Program-made: the position numbers and the translations under genes
Shown here: piece after piece, positions 24,065 to 37,229 of the stretch
Numbering within the stretch: position 1 is the stretch's first letter
Layout: every line of letters begins with the position of its first letter
NCBI GenBank assembly: GCA_964036295.1
Contig: OZ038467.1
Location: 12,983,670 to 13,047,669 of the forward strand
DNA: 64,000 bases
DNA from: Plumapathes pennacea
Taxonomy: Eukaryota > Cnidaria > Anthozoa > Antipatharia > Myriopathidae
Reading direction: 5' to 3'
The notes under the pieces: generated by a model
Told to the model about the DNA's origin: nothing
The model's input: only the letters and a program-made list of their open reading frames with translations
The model's database searches: none

Positions 24065-27000
24065 CTCGTTTCGTATCTACTAATTCACACGGTCGTTATG
24101 CCGCATGCAATGCAGGTAGTCAATATTTATGAAAATGCATTATAGTTACTAACCTGCTACGGTTTCAAAGGCGCTGATAATATATGTGTGAACCAATTAG
24201 CAGATTAAATAATTAAAAAACAGAAAGGACCAATAGAATCACCGATTGCGGCTATCCAAGGTTCGCTGGAGAGCACTTGTGTAATGCTAATTTTCGTTGT
24301 CTAAAATAAAAATAGAAGTCTTTCAGAGAGACAAGGGAGGACTTATGCTTTGTGGTTTGCACGATTGCTTTCAAAGGTCCAATTTGAGGGATTCGTCAAG
24401 ACATCTTTACATTAGAGTGCTTTACGTTAGCGAAGTCAAAAAGCAGATATCCCAGAAATTTTACCCCAAGGTTGGAGTTAAGTTATTCAAATTGAAGTCA
24501 AGCAATTTAGTCCATTTAGCGTGTCGTGCCAGGCATTGGTCAGTCGACTGATTCCCAATTGCTCAGAAGTTCAATTAGGCTACATTAGAGTTCGTCGTGT
24601 GAAGCCCAAAAGCGCTTGACGTCCCATGAATCGCTTTGAGCCCCGAAATGGAAAATCAACAGAGCGCACGATTTGCTTTGTACAAACATCCTTCACAAGG
24701 CTATATAGATTTATATTCATTTGAGTTTTAATACGTCAAACGAAGCAGGGGGGTTTGAATGAAGAAAGACACCGCCAAATTAAACTCCTTTCAGTCTTCA
24801 ATACAACTGCTCAATTATTTCGTGGTAATGGTTTTTAACAGACATGAAGAGCCCGCCTTATCAGGAATAAAACTAATGGATCGTTACATTAGTTATTTAA
24901 TTCGCTAAATGAACTTGTGCTCGTATCGGAAAAAGAGTCGCTGCGTCCAGTTTACAACTACACGAATTTTCGTTTTGTCGACACGCTGGGATTATTTTGA
25001 ACGCAAATGATAATCTGTTGGAAAGCCAGTGGAATTAAAGTCACCTGCGATAATTCATTATTCTGTTTTCGATTCGCGACTTTTCAAACATTAGGAAGTC
25101 GTGTGTCGTTAGCATATTGATCAAACAATTCGGTGTCCAGCGATAACAAAACCGTGAAGTTCAAACAATTAAAAATAAGCGCTATTTGGCAAACAAGCCG
25201 GCAAACATCCTGACGCAATGTTAGAACAGGAGCTACAAAAATATTGTGTCAGCTTCAACTATGTAATAAGTCGTGTTTACATAAACTTTAAGTCCTGCAG
25301 GATATGTTGAGTTCCTTACGAGCAACCGGATCACATTCAGATGACAGTAAATGCTACTATACGAGCTCCGAACACGTCAATCTGTTATAATCTTTTTTAT
25401 TTACCAAAAGCAGCTGTTTGTGTAAATCAAAAATGCAAGAAATGCGTTTCCTTGAGTCGTAATGCAAACAAAACCGGTCATCCGATAACGCGCTTGAATG
25501 CGTCTTCTGGTTTTGCTGTGCAGTGCTTCAGCACCCGGACCTCGTAGAAGGAGAAAACTTACTCATTCTAAGAGATCTGGTGTATTCGCAGTTTTACAAG
25601 TCGCCTATTTTGAAGATGATCATTTTTTGTGTATACAATAGAAGTAATTTTTCACATAAATAACATACCACACTCATGACAAGTCATGTTTAAATACATA
25701 ATATAGATTCTTCTAATTTTGATGACCTGGGACCTAGTGTTGACCGGATGTGTGCGCTATTTAAGGGGGCTGCCCACCAAAAAAAATAAAATATGAAAAA
25801 GGAACAAAGTGCTCTTTTGCAGTGACATGTTTAAACAAGAGACACGGTTTTAATATCAAGGGCACAATCTGTATGTCTTCGGACATGAAGGACACAAACT
25901 GCGTTAACGCAAAGTATGCTTCCAAGAGCATGGACTGTAGACTATACTTAATACCACAGTTTCTGTCAAATGTTAAAAAGGAACAGAAGATTGACCATAT
26001 TTTCACACCAGTAGGAGAAAAACACATTCTTGCCAGGATATACAGTTTATTAGCTTCATATATTAAATAACAATAAAATCTGAATAATTGAAAACTATTG
26101 GATTATCCTCAATCTACAAACTATTTTACACTATTTGAGTTTAAAACTTAAATTGAACAGTTCGATCCTGATTAATCAAGTTTATGTTCAAACTACCTAG
26201 CCCAAACTCCTGCCGAATCAAGTAAATAAGATGAAAGCAAGAGTTCTAATAAGCCACTTACGAGATGCCTGCTTCCTGTTTCATAACGAGGCTTAGTGTG
26301 AAACCCTGGAAAATAGTTTTGTTCATCACGCAAACTGAAAGCAATATTGTATTTGAAACCTTTAAAAAAGAATCGTAAGGTTTCGCACATGGTCTCGTTT
26401 TAGAATTGAGGCAACAACTATTTCGGAAGTAGCCCATGCACTGGTCTTCGTAAAAGTCTGTTGTAGTATCGTTTGCTCCCAGAGTCTGAACACAAAATAC
26501 GGTTTGTTTTGAAGGTGTTATTGATTGTTTGCTCATCTGTTCAAATTACCTTGGGATAAAAGAATTCGGTTAATGATGTCACATGCAAACGCTGGACGGC
26601 CTTGTCAGCCAATCTGATGTTTGCTTAGCATACGGGAAAGTGTAAAAAATCGAACCTAACTCCAAGGGATATGATAAATCGATGGTAAAAACACTTTTAG
26701 GTCCAAAAGAACCATTCTATTCTGAAATCTGAAACAAGTCGGGTTGATAAGGATTGAAAATGGCCGATCGAGAATTGCCCCTTCAGTCTTATTTGATGGC
26801 TGCACCACAACTCGCTACCAAACTCCTTCCTATCGTAAAGTTTCGGAAATATTTACGTATGACTGTCGTGGAACTTCGGAATTAGTTGTCGGCGAGTCTC
26901 GGGGACTACCAAAAATAGTTTTCGTGGCCTGGAGACAATCGCCAGGTTGAAATGGGAATAAACGTTTAACTACAGACTTTTATATAAATGAAATGTTTGA

Positions 27001-28545
27001 AAACTATTCATTTGTTTGAACCTCGCATAATCAAGGTTTTGAACAAATGGCCACTAAATTCACAGGAATTCGACTGGTAATGCTTCAACTTGAATTACAA
27101 TCAACGAGTTTATAAACAATATAAACACATTTAAATGGTGTTATTTATATCCTCTACGAGATCTTTCCTGGAAAGAAGTTGTCTATTCCGCGAGAACAGC
27201 TGGATATTTATAACTAAACATTTCTAAAATTATGGTTCATTAATTTTGAATAAGATCATCATAATTTATTCGACCACTAGTTTAAACTTGCATTATTATT
27301 ATATGTTATTCACGTGTCTTCTCTACATATTACAGTACTTCCATCGAAATTCTACGAACTTCACTCAGCTTCCATCGTATTTCTACGAGCTTCACTCGAC
27401 TTCCATCGTAGTTCTACGAACTTCACTCAACTTCCATCTTAATTCTACGAAATGCGCTCCGTTTTAAAGAAAACTACATATTCAGAGAACATGAAAATTT
27501 GCTAAAATGTCAAAGATGTGCTTCGATTCGAATATTGCTGTCCAGCGTTCCAAGCGATTACTTGTCAATTAAATGAGTCAGTTCTGGCGTTAATGAGCTA
27601 CCCAAAATTCTCAAATATGCTTCGAAGCCACGCAAATGACAAAAAGTTAATTAAATTAAAGGCATTTTAAATTTTTACAAATTATTATCGTTGTATAAAC
27701 AAAGCACGAAAATCTATTCAAACACCAAGTAAATGTACAAATAAATCTTCTATAATTTGACATGTTCTAGCCTCTGGGGATAAACAATTTATCAAATTAT
27801 GTACAAGGAAAATCGTTTTGAAAGGCGTTCATTGTATCGTGTGTTGACGCTTTAAAAGCGCCGATTAAAACAAGTGTATATAAAGGTAAACACCAAACAT
27901 AAACACTTCTTCAATAAAACTGTAAAGTTCCCTACTCATTAAAGTTCTAATCTGGAATTGAGTACATCTTAAAGATCCTTTCTGGATTTTAAATATTCTA
28001 AGTGGAAAAAGATAATTTAAAAACCTAACTGGACTGACAGGGTCAAAAACGTATGGTGCCCACAGAAGGGACAATTTTAAAATTCGTAATTAATCGTATC
28101 AACAATATGCAATGTGTAGATAACTTAAGGAAAACAAGCCTATCAGGATAAAGATGTAAGCAACAAGAATACGTGGTGTTTGCTTAAAGATCTGATCGAA
28201 GCTATGAAACACTACACAATAAATCTTTCTAATTCCCACGGTTCTCATCACACCGTATTCCTTGAGAACAATTTAAATCAGACTTCTTCCGTCTAAACCT
28301 AGCATTTTTTTACTGGCCCTATATGATCGCCCATTCTCAACATGTTGCCTCAACACATTAATGACGTCAATAGGAAAACAGTTGCATCGAGATACTCCTC
28401 TCCTGTCAAACAGGGCAAGATGCGACCAAACCCTTAGTCGTTCTCAATTTCTAGGGTTGGAACAAGGTTGGTTCAATGATTCCAGTAACAGAGTTGGAAC
28501 AACATTGGTTCAATGATTCAGTAATAAGGTTGGAACAACACTGAC
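24065..28545. other. Spacer between ANKUB1 and AKAP1
   Basis: No protein or RNA gene is supported in these 4.5 kb. It includes the ANKUB1 upstream region, the 3' flank of AKAP1, one short tandem repeat (27336-27460) and AT-rich unique DNA. Open frames here are short and lack domain-like content. Confidence 0.5.
27336..27460. repeat. 31 bp tandem repeat, four units
   Basis: The unit is close to CTTCCATCGTATTTCTACGA plus RCTTCACTCRA. It repeats about four times with changes such as AAA, TAT and TAG in the middle. Confidence 0.8.
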
Positions 28546-31500
28546 TCACGTCTCAGCCCAGCGTGCTAGCCCGCGCGTCACCAACTCTCGGTTCATCATG
28601 AGCGTCTGTGAACACAATAATAACGAATGTTACCCAAGTGAAAAGACAGACACTACACTACACTATACTACACGACACCACAATATTCTACTCTACTCTA
28701 CACTACATTACACCACGCTACACTACACTACAATTTACTACACTACACTACACTACACTACACCACACTATTTTACTCTACACTACACTATACTACACTA
28801 AACTATACTATACTATACTCACTACACTACACAACGTTATGCTACTCTACACCACACTACACTATACTACGCTACACTACGCTACACTACACTACACCAC
28901 AGTACACTACACTACACCACAGTACACTCCATCACAGTAAACTACACTGCATCACCGTACACTAGACTACACCACAGTACACTACACTCCATCACAGTAA
29001 ACTACACTACACCACAGTAAATTATACTACATTACATTACACTACATTACACCACAGTACACTACACTACACTTCATTACACTTCACTAAACTCAGTGTT
29101 TCCTCACCTGCTGCCCTTGTACAAGATACAGCTCCAGGCACGGCAGACCGTTCCTCTGACCAACAACGCGAGCGGAGATCACATGATTCATAGTCATGTC
29201 CTCCATCACCGCTCCCGCCACAGAAGAAAACGTATCACCTAACAAAGACAAGTTAAGCAATCAGCGTGTTGTCACAAAACATTACAGCTCCCCCTCCCTC
29301 CCCCAGAAGAAAACAGGTTAACAAATCAGTGTGTTGTCACTAAGTAGAAAGAACTTACTTCCGGCTGTTTGGTGGCTTGGTGCCTGAAACTTTGTGTGCA
29401 GTGCAAAGTGCGCTTGCAGAATATAAAACGCTTTCTTTTTGTCATAGAAACAAATTTAAGGGGGGGGGGGGGGGGGGCAAGATCTTGTCAACAATTGGGC
29501 ACAACAAACCTTGAAGAGGGACGACATTGGCCAAGTAGCATTCAATGGCTTGAAATGGCAGCGACAGATAGTCTGGTCTGCAAGAAGAAACAAACAACGA
29601 ACAGCACAATGAGTGACTGACAAAACAACACGGCATCTGATGGCACCATCTAACACATTTTACTGTCATCCATAAAAAAAGCGTTGGAGAAACAGTATTG
29701 TGATCTCAGGAGAAAAGAAACTTGCTTAAAATTTCACATAAAAAACACTTATTGTCTAAAACGATGAAAGATGACGGCTGTATAAACAAGTCTAAAAACC
29801 ATCCCGTAGGCAGAGCTAGTATTTATCCTATATAAACAGAGCTATGCACAGCGTACAGAGCGATTTTCGGATGACTGTCGAAAACCTAAACCAAAGCAAT
29901 CACAGAGCCAATCAATGAGGCCAACAAAAACACATCAGACCAATTACAAGTACAAGCAAAATCAAAACCAAAACCAAGTAATTGTTATTGGTTTCACTAA
30001 CCAATCAGCAGTGCGAGAACACGCCATCGCTACTTGCTTTTTTATGCGTGAGAATATCGAAACCATATTGGCCAAGAATGTTGCTAAACTTGTTAGGACC
30101 AATTGGGAAGCGTAGCAAACGCAAAACCAAAGCAATCACACGATTAGTTTCGACAGTCATGAGAAAACGGCTCTATATATATTCACATATTCACAAATAC
30201 ATAAATTCACAGACGATCACAGTTCATACATATTTGCCTACCTACAGATACCTACCTACATACATTTCGGTTGTTCTTTATATTATTAAAGAAGTAAAAC
30301 AACTTTTGAAACATAAACAGCAGATAACTTCTTGGACAGTTTTCACATTGCTATTTTTCCTGATATATCGCACGGAATCCAGATTCAATTTTACGGAAAC
30401 TGCCGTCTAGTAACAAGAAAACAGCACCTAAATCCTTCAGCGAGTTGAATAGCTACTTGAGATACGAAATCTTGAGATAATACATTCAACTGGTACTTCG
30501 GCTTTGTACACAAGCAATCAAGTCATAACATGACGTCAATAGGTTCATAATTTCCCCTTTTACTTTCATGTTGACAAAAAAAGAAGACAAATGGAACGCA
30601 ATTACAAACCGAATCAGCCAAGCTGTCGAAATCTCTCTTAACAATACTGCAAATATTGTAGAAACAAGAAACTCAATTGTAGGCTATACATCGATCATAT
30701 AAAGATTTCATCAGAATTCAAAGAAGCACAAACAAGTGTCAAAACCCACATGCAACAATGCTCGCAATAACCTGCGATCTCCCTTTTAATATTTTATACT
30801 AAGAATACACGTATATTTTCTGTTAGGGGTGCAACAAACAAAAGCGTGAGCGATGGATATGTTCCGGTTGCACAACAGGTGTTGTTGCATGTTGCTGTGA
30901 GCAAGGAAACAGCCCTAAAAATAATAACCATCCAATACTCGTTCTTACCGCAGTTGCCGCAGAGATGAGGCTGACATGCGTCCATATCCACCGTAATCCA
31001 GATATTTTACCTCCACTTCGTCTTGGTTGCCTGTGGGTCCGAGGACTTGCGCACGATACCAGCCGTCATAGGTAAAAGCGGGAGCAGCACAGTACGAGCC
31101 AACGACGATAGGCTGACTCATCGGAAGCACAAGAGGAGAAGCACCCTGCCCGTAGCACTGCAACATGTTCTGGTGCAAGTCTTGGAGCTGTTGCTGCATG
31201 ATATCGCTGTGCAGCTGAACAAAAAAGTGACTCGCATCGAGAACACTCGTCACCACCACCTCGAAATTAGCAACGCTCGGGAGGACCGCTTGTACGAACG
31301 GAACGGCTGGCGAAGACACGGAAACTTGTTCCGGAGGTTTGCTTTGGTTCAACCGGGTCAGTGGAACTGTCGGAAAACGCTCGTGGATCGCTTCCAGCGC
31401 GCTCTGGATCTGCGAGGGAGTACCCACAATGGAGATAATGCGGTGGGTTGAAACTTCACCGGGTGCTTGGGGTATAAGACGTATTTTCGCTCCAGAATGT

Positions 31501-32057
31501 TCGGAAATCACTTTGACGTTCTTGCCTTTTCTCCCGATCAAGCGTCCGCAAAGAATCTGCGGGAACTCCAACTCCCACACGTCCCTTTCCCCGTTGTCGT
31601 TTTGCGAACTGGTTTTTCTTGGCTTGCCAAGCTCTCCAGGAGGTGGAGAAGTGGTTGTCGGCGATGCAGAGAAACAAATCAGCGTGCTGCTGTCCACACT
31701 ACCATCACTCGTGGATTCATTCTCATTAGACGAGTCTTTTCGCTCAGATAAACTCGAAAGTTTCGCATCAACACCCGAGTCTTGTAGAACGCTTACTTCT
31801 ACTGCACTGGGCGATGCTTCGACTGCTTTGTTGAGTTCGTTTTCGTCTTCTTCTTTAAGGACATCCAGGCATCTCTCTTGAGTAGACTGAGCTGTGGTTG
31901 AATTAACTACAGTTTCTTTATCTTTCTCCTTCTTCTTACTGCTCTCTCCAACGGTCTCTGTTCGTCGCCTCCTCTTTCTAAACCACATCATCGTGATGGC
32001 AATTGCTACAGCCGTTGGAAGAGCTAATGACAAGAGGATTCTGTTACGAACTGGCAT
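28546..32057 (-). CDS. AKAP1: A-kinase anchor protein 1 (KH and Tudor domains)
   Basis: Four coding exons join in frame: 30949-32057, 29510-29577, 29108-29238 and 28546-28605 (1368 nt, 455 residues). Residues 1-26 are a hydrophobic leader (LLSLALPTAVAIAITMMW) followed by KRRRR, like the mitochondrial outer-membrane anchor of AKAP1. A KH domain spans about 160-228, with GRLIGRKGKN as its GxxG loop. A Tudor domain covers about 262-430 (DASHFFVQL, DGWYRAQVLG, VKYLDYGGYG, DYLSLPFQAIECYLANV). The last exon, only 20 codons with the stop, encodes TLMMNRELVTRGLARWAET, which matches the conserved AKAP1 end. The exon 1 acceptor at 32070 shows a spliced 5' UTR. AKAP1 tethers kinase and mRNAs at mitochondria. 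Human AKAP1 is about twice as long; no clear PKA-binding helix is seen here. Confidence 0.92.
28650..29097. repeat. ACTAC-type microsatellite in an AKAP1 intron
   Basis: About 450 bp of imperfect CACTA/CTACA units with ACCACAGTACACTACACT higher-order units at the right. It ends about ten bases from the donor of the AKAP1 exon at 29108. Confidence 0.93.
29460..29477. repeat. Poly-G run
   Basis: A run of about 18 guanines in an AKAP1 intron, 33 bases beyond the donor of the exon at 29510. Confidence 0.9.
29856..30175. mobile_element. Family E inverted-repeat element
   Basis: The ends are inverted: AGAGCGATTTTCGGATGACT at the left and CGACAGTCATGAGAAAACGG-CTCT at the right. The interior has CAAAACCAAAGCAATCACA and CCAATCAGCAGTGCGAG, also found in the copy at 53795-54090. 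It lies in the first AKAP1 intron and is noncoding. Confidence 0.75.
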
Positions 32058-32069
32058 ATTGACACGAGG

Positions 32070-32982
32070 CTGAAACAGAAACAAAACAAGACGCAATTTA
32101 AGTTTAACTCAACAAAGAATTGCACTAAGGATGCCCCTGGCAACAGCTTTATGTACCAAGGCCCTCGACGCCTGGTCACATCAAAGGCGTTTGTACGCAA
32201 GCGCAGCTCAAGGTGGGCACCTTCATGACAAACTAAAATGTTCTACGCCATCTTTACTGAAATACATATAAAAATAATAAATCTATTCAATAAAACTAAG
32301 CCTGTTCAAGAAACGGCACCACCCTTCCTCCTGAGAGTGGGTTTATGAGAACAGTATATCGCATGTGTAATTACCAGATGGCCGAATCTTAGGATTGCAA
32401 ACTGACCGACTGCAACCGCTCATAACAGTTCTTTTTAGCCCTTTAACCCTCTACCTTGTCTTCAACGCCAACAACTTTCTGAAACCCTCTATGCAACCGT
32501 TACTGAACCTTTTGACAGTCTTCAATACTCTGTAACCTTCCACGCTTTAAACAATGAGCAATTAAACGTCCCTTGCAGTCTGTCAGGCGCCTGCTGCGAT
32601 CGTCTAATGATGCAAACTATTGTGAAATGCCGTCTATGCAATTTGTAATCCAGAAGCAGTAACGACTGAAAGAACGGTGACAGGGCAATTTGAAAGATTT
32701 TTCACCCTCAACAAAGATCTCTGTGGTTCTTGGGGATCGTTGAATGTTCAAAATCTTTGGAGATCGCAGGGTCAATCACTTGGTTCGGAAGGAAATTCGT
32801 GGCATGTAATGGTTGTTGAAGGAGGATGTACAACCCTCGGGTGATTATAGGTTTGCTCGGTCAAGGTAACTGAATGATGTTTTTGGCCAATTTAAAGTAC
32901 CGTGCATGTACACAGGGCGAATTACTGGGCAATCTTCCAAGGCAAAGATTCCCAACATAATCAGCCATGGTCAGTCCTATTT
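32070..32982. other. 5' flank or first intron of AKAP1
   Basis: The AKAP1 coding exon is preceded by a polypyrimidine tract and AG, so this stretch is probably intron. No gene or element is recognised in it. Confidence 0.4.
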
Positions 32983-33016
32983 GCTCAGACGAAGGGCTAG
33001 CGCTCGAAACGTCAGC
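32983..33016 (+). ncRNA. Hammerhead-like motif, copy 1
   Basis: The order is GCT, then a variant of the CUGANGA box, GGGC-loop-GCTC, GAAAC, GTC and AGC. GCT can pair with AGC as a short stem I. It is the same motif as at 52680-52713, but its first core box departs from the consensus, so this copy is likely inactive. Such motifs sit in the terminal repeats of Penelope-like retroelements; the surrounding bases are probably a remnant of one. Confidence 0.5.
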
Positions 33017-36000
33017 TTCAAATTCTTTCACGGCGTCCAACTTTCACACATCGACCCTAAGTCGATCCAAGTTAGACGTATTTCTCCACGCCGACGCAGT
33101 CAATCTAGTTCTCTTTAGAGTCGGTTCTTCGTGGTCAGTTGTAGTTTCTGCGATATAGTGCTCTCTTCACGCCATAAGAAACACTGTATTCGCGTGACTC
33201 GACAATCTAGACATTAAAATTGTATGCGCAAGAAGCACCCTGAAGCCATCAATTGGCGTTAGGGACAATCTGGTCCTTACAAGATTTTTAGTGATTTTCC
33301 GTTTATGGACGCTCACAAAGTTATCGTAATAAACCACTTGCACAATCATGCGCATTAGCAATTAGTAATTTTACCTTCGGTGAAGTAAATCTCTCTGCTG
33401 AGCTTGGTCTTGTGACCATGCAAAGAAGCACTGGTTCTTCACTCTGCCACCAAGTCATTCATCATAAAGTGGCCCGCCAAAACATCTAGTCAGCCTCGCG
33501 AACTGGGCATGACCGTAAAAGTGCCTTACTCGCGAGTTTCTCTTCCTACGGAGTATATCTTCAATTTTCAAGGCCGTGAAGTTTGCTTTGGGAACAAGAT
33601 TTTGGCAACGGTCTACTGATCTGATCTTGATAACACAGAACTAAAATCTCCTGAATTTTTCTTCCCAGGCTCGTCCACGTGCTTGGTGCCACGCCCTGTC
33701 GAAAGGCCGAGCAGATTTTTACGCGGCAATGCGAGGGCGCGCAGAGCTAACACCCGCCCACTCTACTTGAATTAAGACTTCCTTTTAGGAGAGCCGGCCC
33801 ACGCAAATGCGAAATTTTGCTCTTTTCGACGGCGAATCTCGCGAATTTCAGATTGTGAAAGGGAAATTTTCTCACTAAAGTAATTTAAATTGATCTCAAG
33901 GGCCCTTTCACCAGGCGATACACAAGAACACTACGCATGCGCAAACAATTTTTCTCGTTGACGTTCAAAAAGTTTCTAGCGGCTTCCTCGAGAAGAACTT
34001 CCGGACGAAACTGGAAAGCGAAGGAAACACTGCTAAAAATTCAAAACATGCAGCGAAGTAGTCTTGAATAACAGCGGGTGGGAGTTCCGAAAAGGAAATC
34101 ATAGAAGTACAGCCGTGAAACAGAACCGAACTTAATATGCATTTAATATACACGTAACAAGTCAGAGGCACGAGGGAAATGATTGCGGAGTTGTTCAAAA
34201 CTGAAACAAAACGCCGGTTTTGCGTGGGGAGGTCAGTAAAATTCAAAAAACAAGGAACAATTTCCTTACGCTCTTTACACTGACATCTAACAAAGCTGCA
34301 ATGTCAAAACATTATCTTAATATTAGCCTTGAATGATGTTGGAGCAATTGTCAAGGGAAACATTTCCAGTCCTCTACAGGACGCGGTCCCAATATTGGTT
34401 TCACAATTGCTCACTTTTGCATATAAGGTTCGGCCAGAACTGAATGCAACGTTTCCTTACCAGTGCAATGCGTCCGGAATCCCAAGTCAAATCTGAAAAT
34501 AACCGCTGTTCATCGGCACCGCTAACTCTGCACTCCGTCAGTGAACGTGCAAAAGTTGCGACCTTTCTATCTGGAGCATTCTTCAGAGAGGTTACTCTTT
34601 ATACAACAATCATATGATTATCCACCAATCAGGGTCGTTCCCGACGTTGGATGTTTAAATATGCAACCGTCATTGGACAGATTGGTTCACGTGACCCGAC
34701 GGTTAAAACATATTCTTCTTATTTGTATTCCGTAACTACGAGGTTTTGTTTTATTTAATGTGTGGGCTCAAATTCACGAAGAGTTTACGTAATTGTTTAT
34801 TTTTTATCGCCGAAAGCAGCGGCCATACCGAGTTATTAATTTTGGTTGCTACTATTGCATAATCAACTGTTGAGCCCCACAAGTTCTCACCCAGGCGAAA
34901 AATCCAGCAAATTATTGTACGACTATTGTAAGACTGAGCGAAAGAAACGCGTTTGAAGGTTTGCCAAACATGACGTAATGTATAAAGCATAAAAAACTCG
35001 ATCGAACTGCTATTACGCCCACGATACTCGAGCAACATTTGCATTAGTTTCGACTTCCTGTTGTAGTTTGGAAAGAACTATGAGTTATACGAACAATAGT
35101 AGCGCATTTCAACTCTGCACCAGGACATACTTATATTCTCTCATCTTTTATATATCAATGAAAACGGAGAAAACCCCGCTAGATCCAGTAAAGAATGTTG
35201 TGCGAATGAACAAAATCGATTGGACACAAAAGAGAAACAGGAAAAGCCTTACCAATCACAGGCCGGAGCGAAACGCATCTGTTTAGTGAGAAGAGTAAGA
35301 ACAACGTTCGACTTCCTGTTTGAATTTAACAAGCTTCCTGATGGTTCGAAATGGCGTTTCCTATCGGAACAGCGCCCCAACAGCACCTGTATGTCTGTGA
35401 GAACAAACTAAATTTGTAAAATGATGGACGTTTGCCGTGACAAAAGCGCCGTGCACTGGACGAACTTTAAGAGCAATCAAGCCATCCTGCATTTTATTCA
35501 AAACATCACCTGCAAGGCTTTTGATATGGCAAACTTCTGGGTGACGTCTTGCGATACAAAACAGCAATGTTTTGTGCAAGGTGAAGCTTGTTTGCAAAAC
35601 CACATGCAGTTTATTATACGACACACAGTTCGAACTCTTTGGCATTCGTAGGAAATACCAGTCGGCTGATGTTGAGCAGAATTTCTCTTCAATAATTTTA
35701 CAAAAATGTTTTCTGTCACTTTGGTTCTACGGTCAGTCAAAGGTTAAAACCATAAGCCGGAACATGCCGGAACGTGCAAAGCAAAGAAAAAGCAAAGGGT
35801 GCTGGCAACAGGAAATAAGGGTTTTCCCCTCCACCCCCTCCCCCCCCCTTCAAAAAAATGGTAATAAAAAAAAACCCGGAAGGGGAACAATGAAAACAAT
35901 TGCCCACAAATATTTATGTCATCGTTAAAAATAGTTCAAACATGTGAACTTCCGCTGTTTCCACTGAAACTAACACCCGCGACAGCACACTTGTATTAAA

Positions 36001-36049
36001 ACAATACAGAGTTAAATGTAAATGCCAGATAATATTGAATAGGAAATGG
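33017..36049. other. Spacer without a recognised gene
   Basis: I see no coding signal. A strong minus-strand donor (CACTG|GTAAGG) with its exon side at 34461 could end a noncoding first exon of AKAP1. Confidence 0.4.
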
Positions 36050-36061
36050 TCCGGTTTTCAA

Positions 36062-36288
36062 CAAATGTACTCATTGAGAGCTTTCATTTAAGTGGTCATA
36101 TCTGTAGGTTTCATTTGACAGTTCAGGAGTTGGAAATGAACACCGCTAATTGAATGTACTCACTGAGAGCTTTCATTTGAGTGGTCACACCTTTAGGTTT
36201 TTGACAGTTCAGGAGTTGGAAGTGAACACCGCTAATTGAATATACACACCGAGAGCTTTCATTTCAGTGGTCACACCTTTAGGTTTAA
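36062..36288. repeat. Tandem repeat of about 83 bp
   Basis: The phrases GAGAGCTTTCATTT, GTGGTCACACCTTTAGGTTT and CAGTTCAGGAGTTGGAA recur two to three times. Part of the unit recurs reversed near 48125-48165 (CTTTCAACTCCTGAGCTC). Confidence 0.75.
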
Positions 36289-36573
36289 CCGCATAAAGAC
36301 ACGGGAAGTTTACTTATTTTTATAAAATCAATATAAAACGCTTTTTATGTCTTTGTACTGCTTATAAACACTTGGGACGTTAGGAAAACACTCGAAAAAG
36401 TTAACAATCACGAACCGTAACCTTTTCTCGTACAAAGCGTGTTATATTGCTTCAATACAACAAAACGGCTCTTTCGGGAAAGAAGTGGCTTTTTGCTGAC
36501 GTTACACAAGTTGCCAAACGAGAAAAAACACCATCAAATTGCAACTTTGTAAAAATTCGAATTGTTACAGTAG

Positions 36574-36985
36574 TACAGTGGAAACGCCGCGCCCAACGGC
36601 CACTTACGGCCACCTCGTTATTACGCCCACTGTTTTTTGTCCCGCGGAACAAACGCCCAGTCATTTTCTTATCTGAAAACCCCGTTAATACGGCCAGATT
36701 TTTATGTCCTGGGCCCAGTTTTTCGAAGGTTGATTAAGCTAATCCAAGATTAACGAAATTCTTTCTCTCGACCTCTCTGTCATTAAACTGCTTGGTTTTG
36801 TTCGAAGATGGATTAGAAAGCTTGTTTCAGCTTAAAAAATTATCAAGAAAGTAGCTGTGGACGAAACTTTCACGTTTTCAGGCTAAAAAAATGACAAGAA
36901 AGTTTAGATCTAATCCAGGATTAGCCTAATCGTGCTTTGAAAAACCGGGCCCTGATGGTGGCCGTGTTAATGGAGTTCCACTGTA
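36574..36985. mobile_element. Inverted-repeat element split by another
   Basis: The outer ends are ACAGTGGAAAC and GTTCCACTGT with GGCC-rich flanks (CGGCCACCTCGTTATTACGC at the left, GGTGGCCGTGTTAATGGAG at the right). A family D element (36711-36952) interrupts it. This is a plain DNA-transposon relic. Confidence 0.65.
36711..36952. mobile_element. Family D element, nested
   Basis: It is bounded by GGGCCCAGTTTTTCGAAGG and the complement TTTGAAAAACCGGGCCC, with GATTAAGCTAATCC and GGATTAGCCTAATC inside. It is 242 bp and noncoding. Confidence 0.75.
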
Positions 36986-37135
36986 TTACTAGCATATCGA
37001 TTCTCTCATATTTTGACACTCAGTCCTCACGTGGTGGGCAGTACACGGACCATTCACGCAAGTGTAACCATGACGAAATATGAAATTAATGGGGCAATAG
37101 AAGCCCATAAAATTGCTGACATAAACATCGTCGCC

Positions 37136-37223
37136 AAAAAAAAAAACAAAAAAACAAAAAAACAAAAAAACAAAAAAAAAACAAAAAAAACAAAAACAAA
37201 AACAAAAAACAAAAAAAAAAAAC
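37136..37223. repeat. A-rich CAAAAAAA array
   Basis: Repeated AAAAAAAC units, possibly the tail of a retrotransposed sequence. Confidence 0.9.
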
Positions 37224-37229
37224 CCTGGG

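Noticed and set aside
28598-28940. Frames rich in Leu, His, Tyr and Thr
   Set aside because: Translation of the ACTAC microsatellite in the AKAP1 intron.
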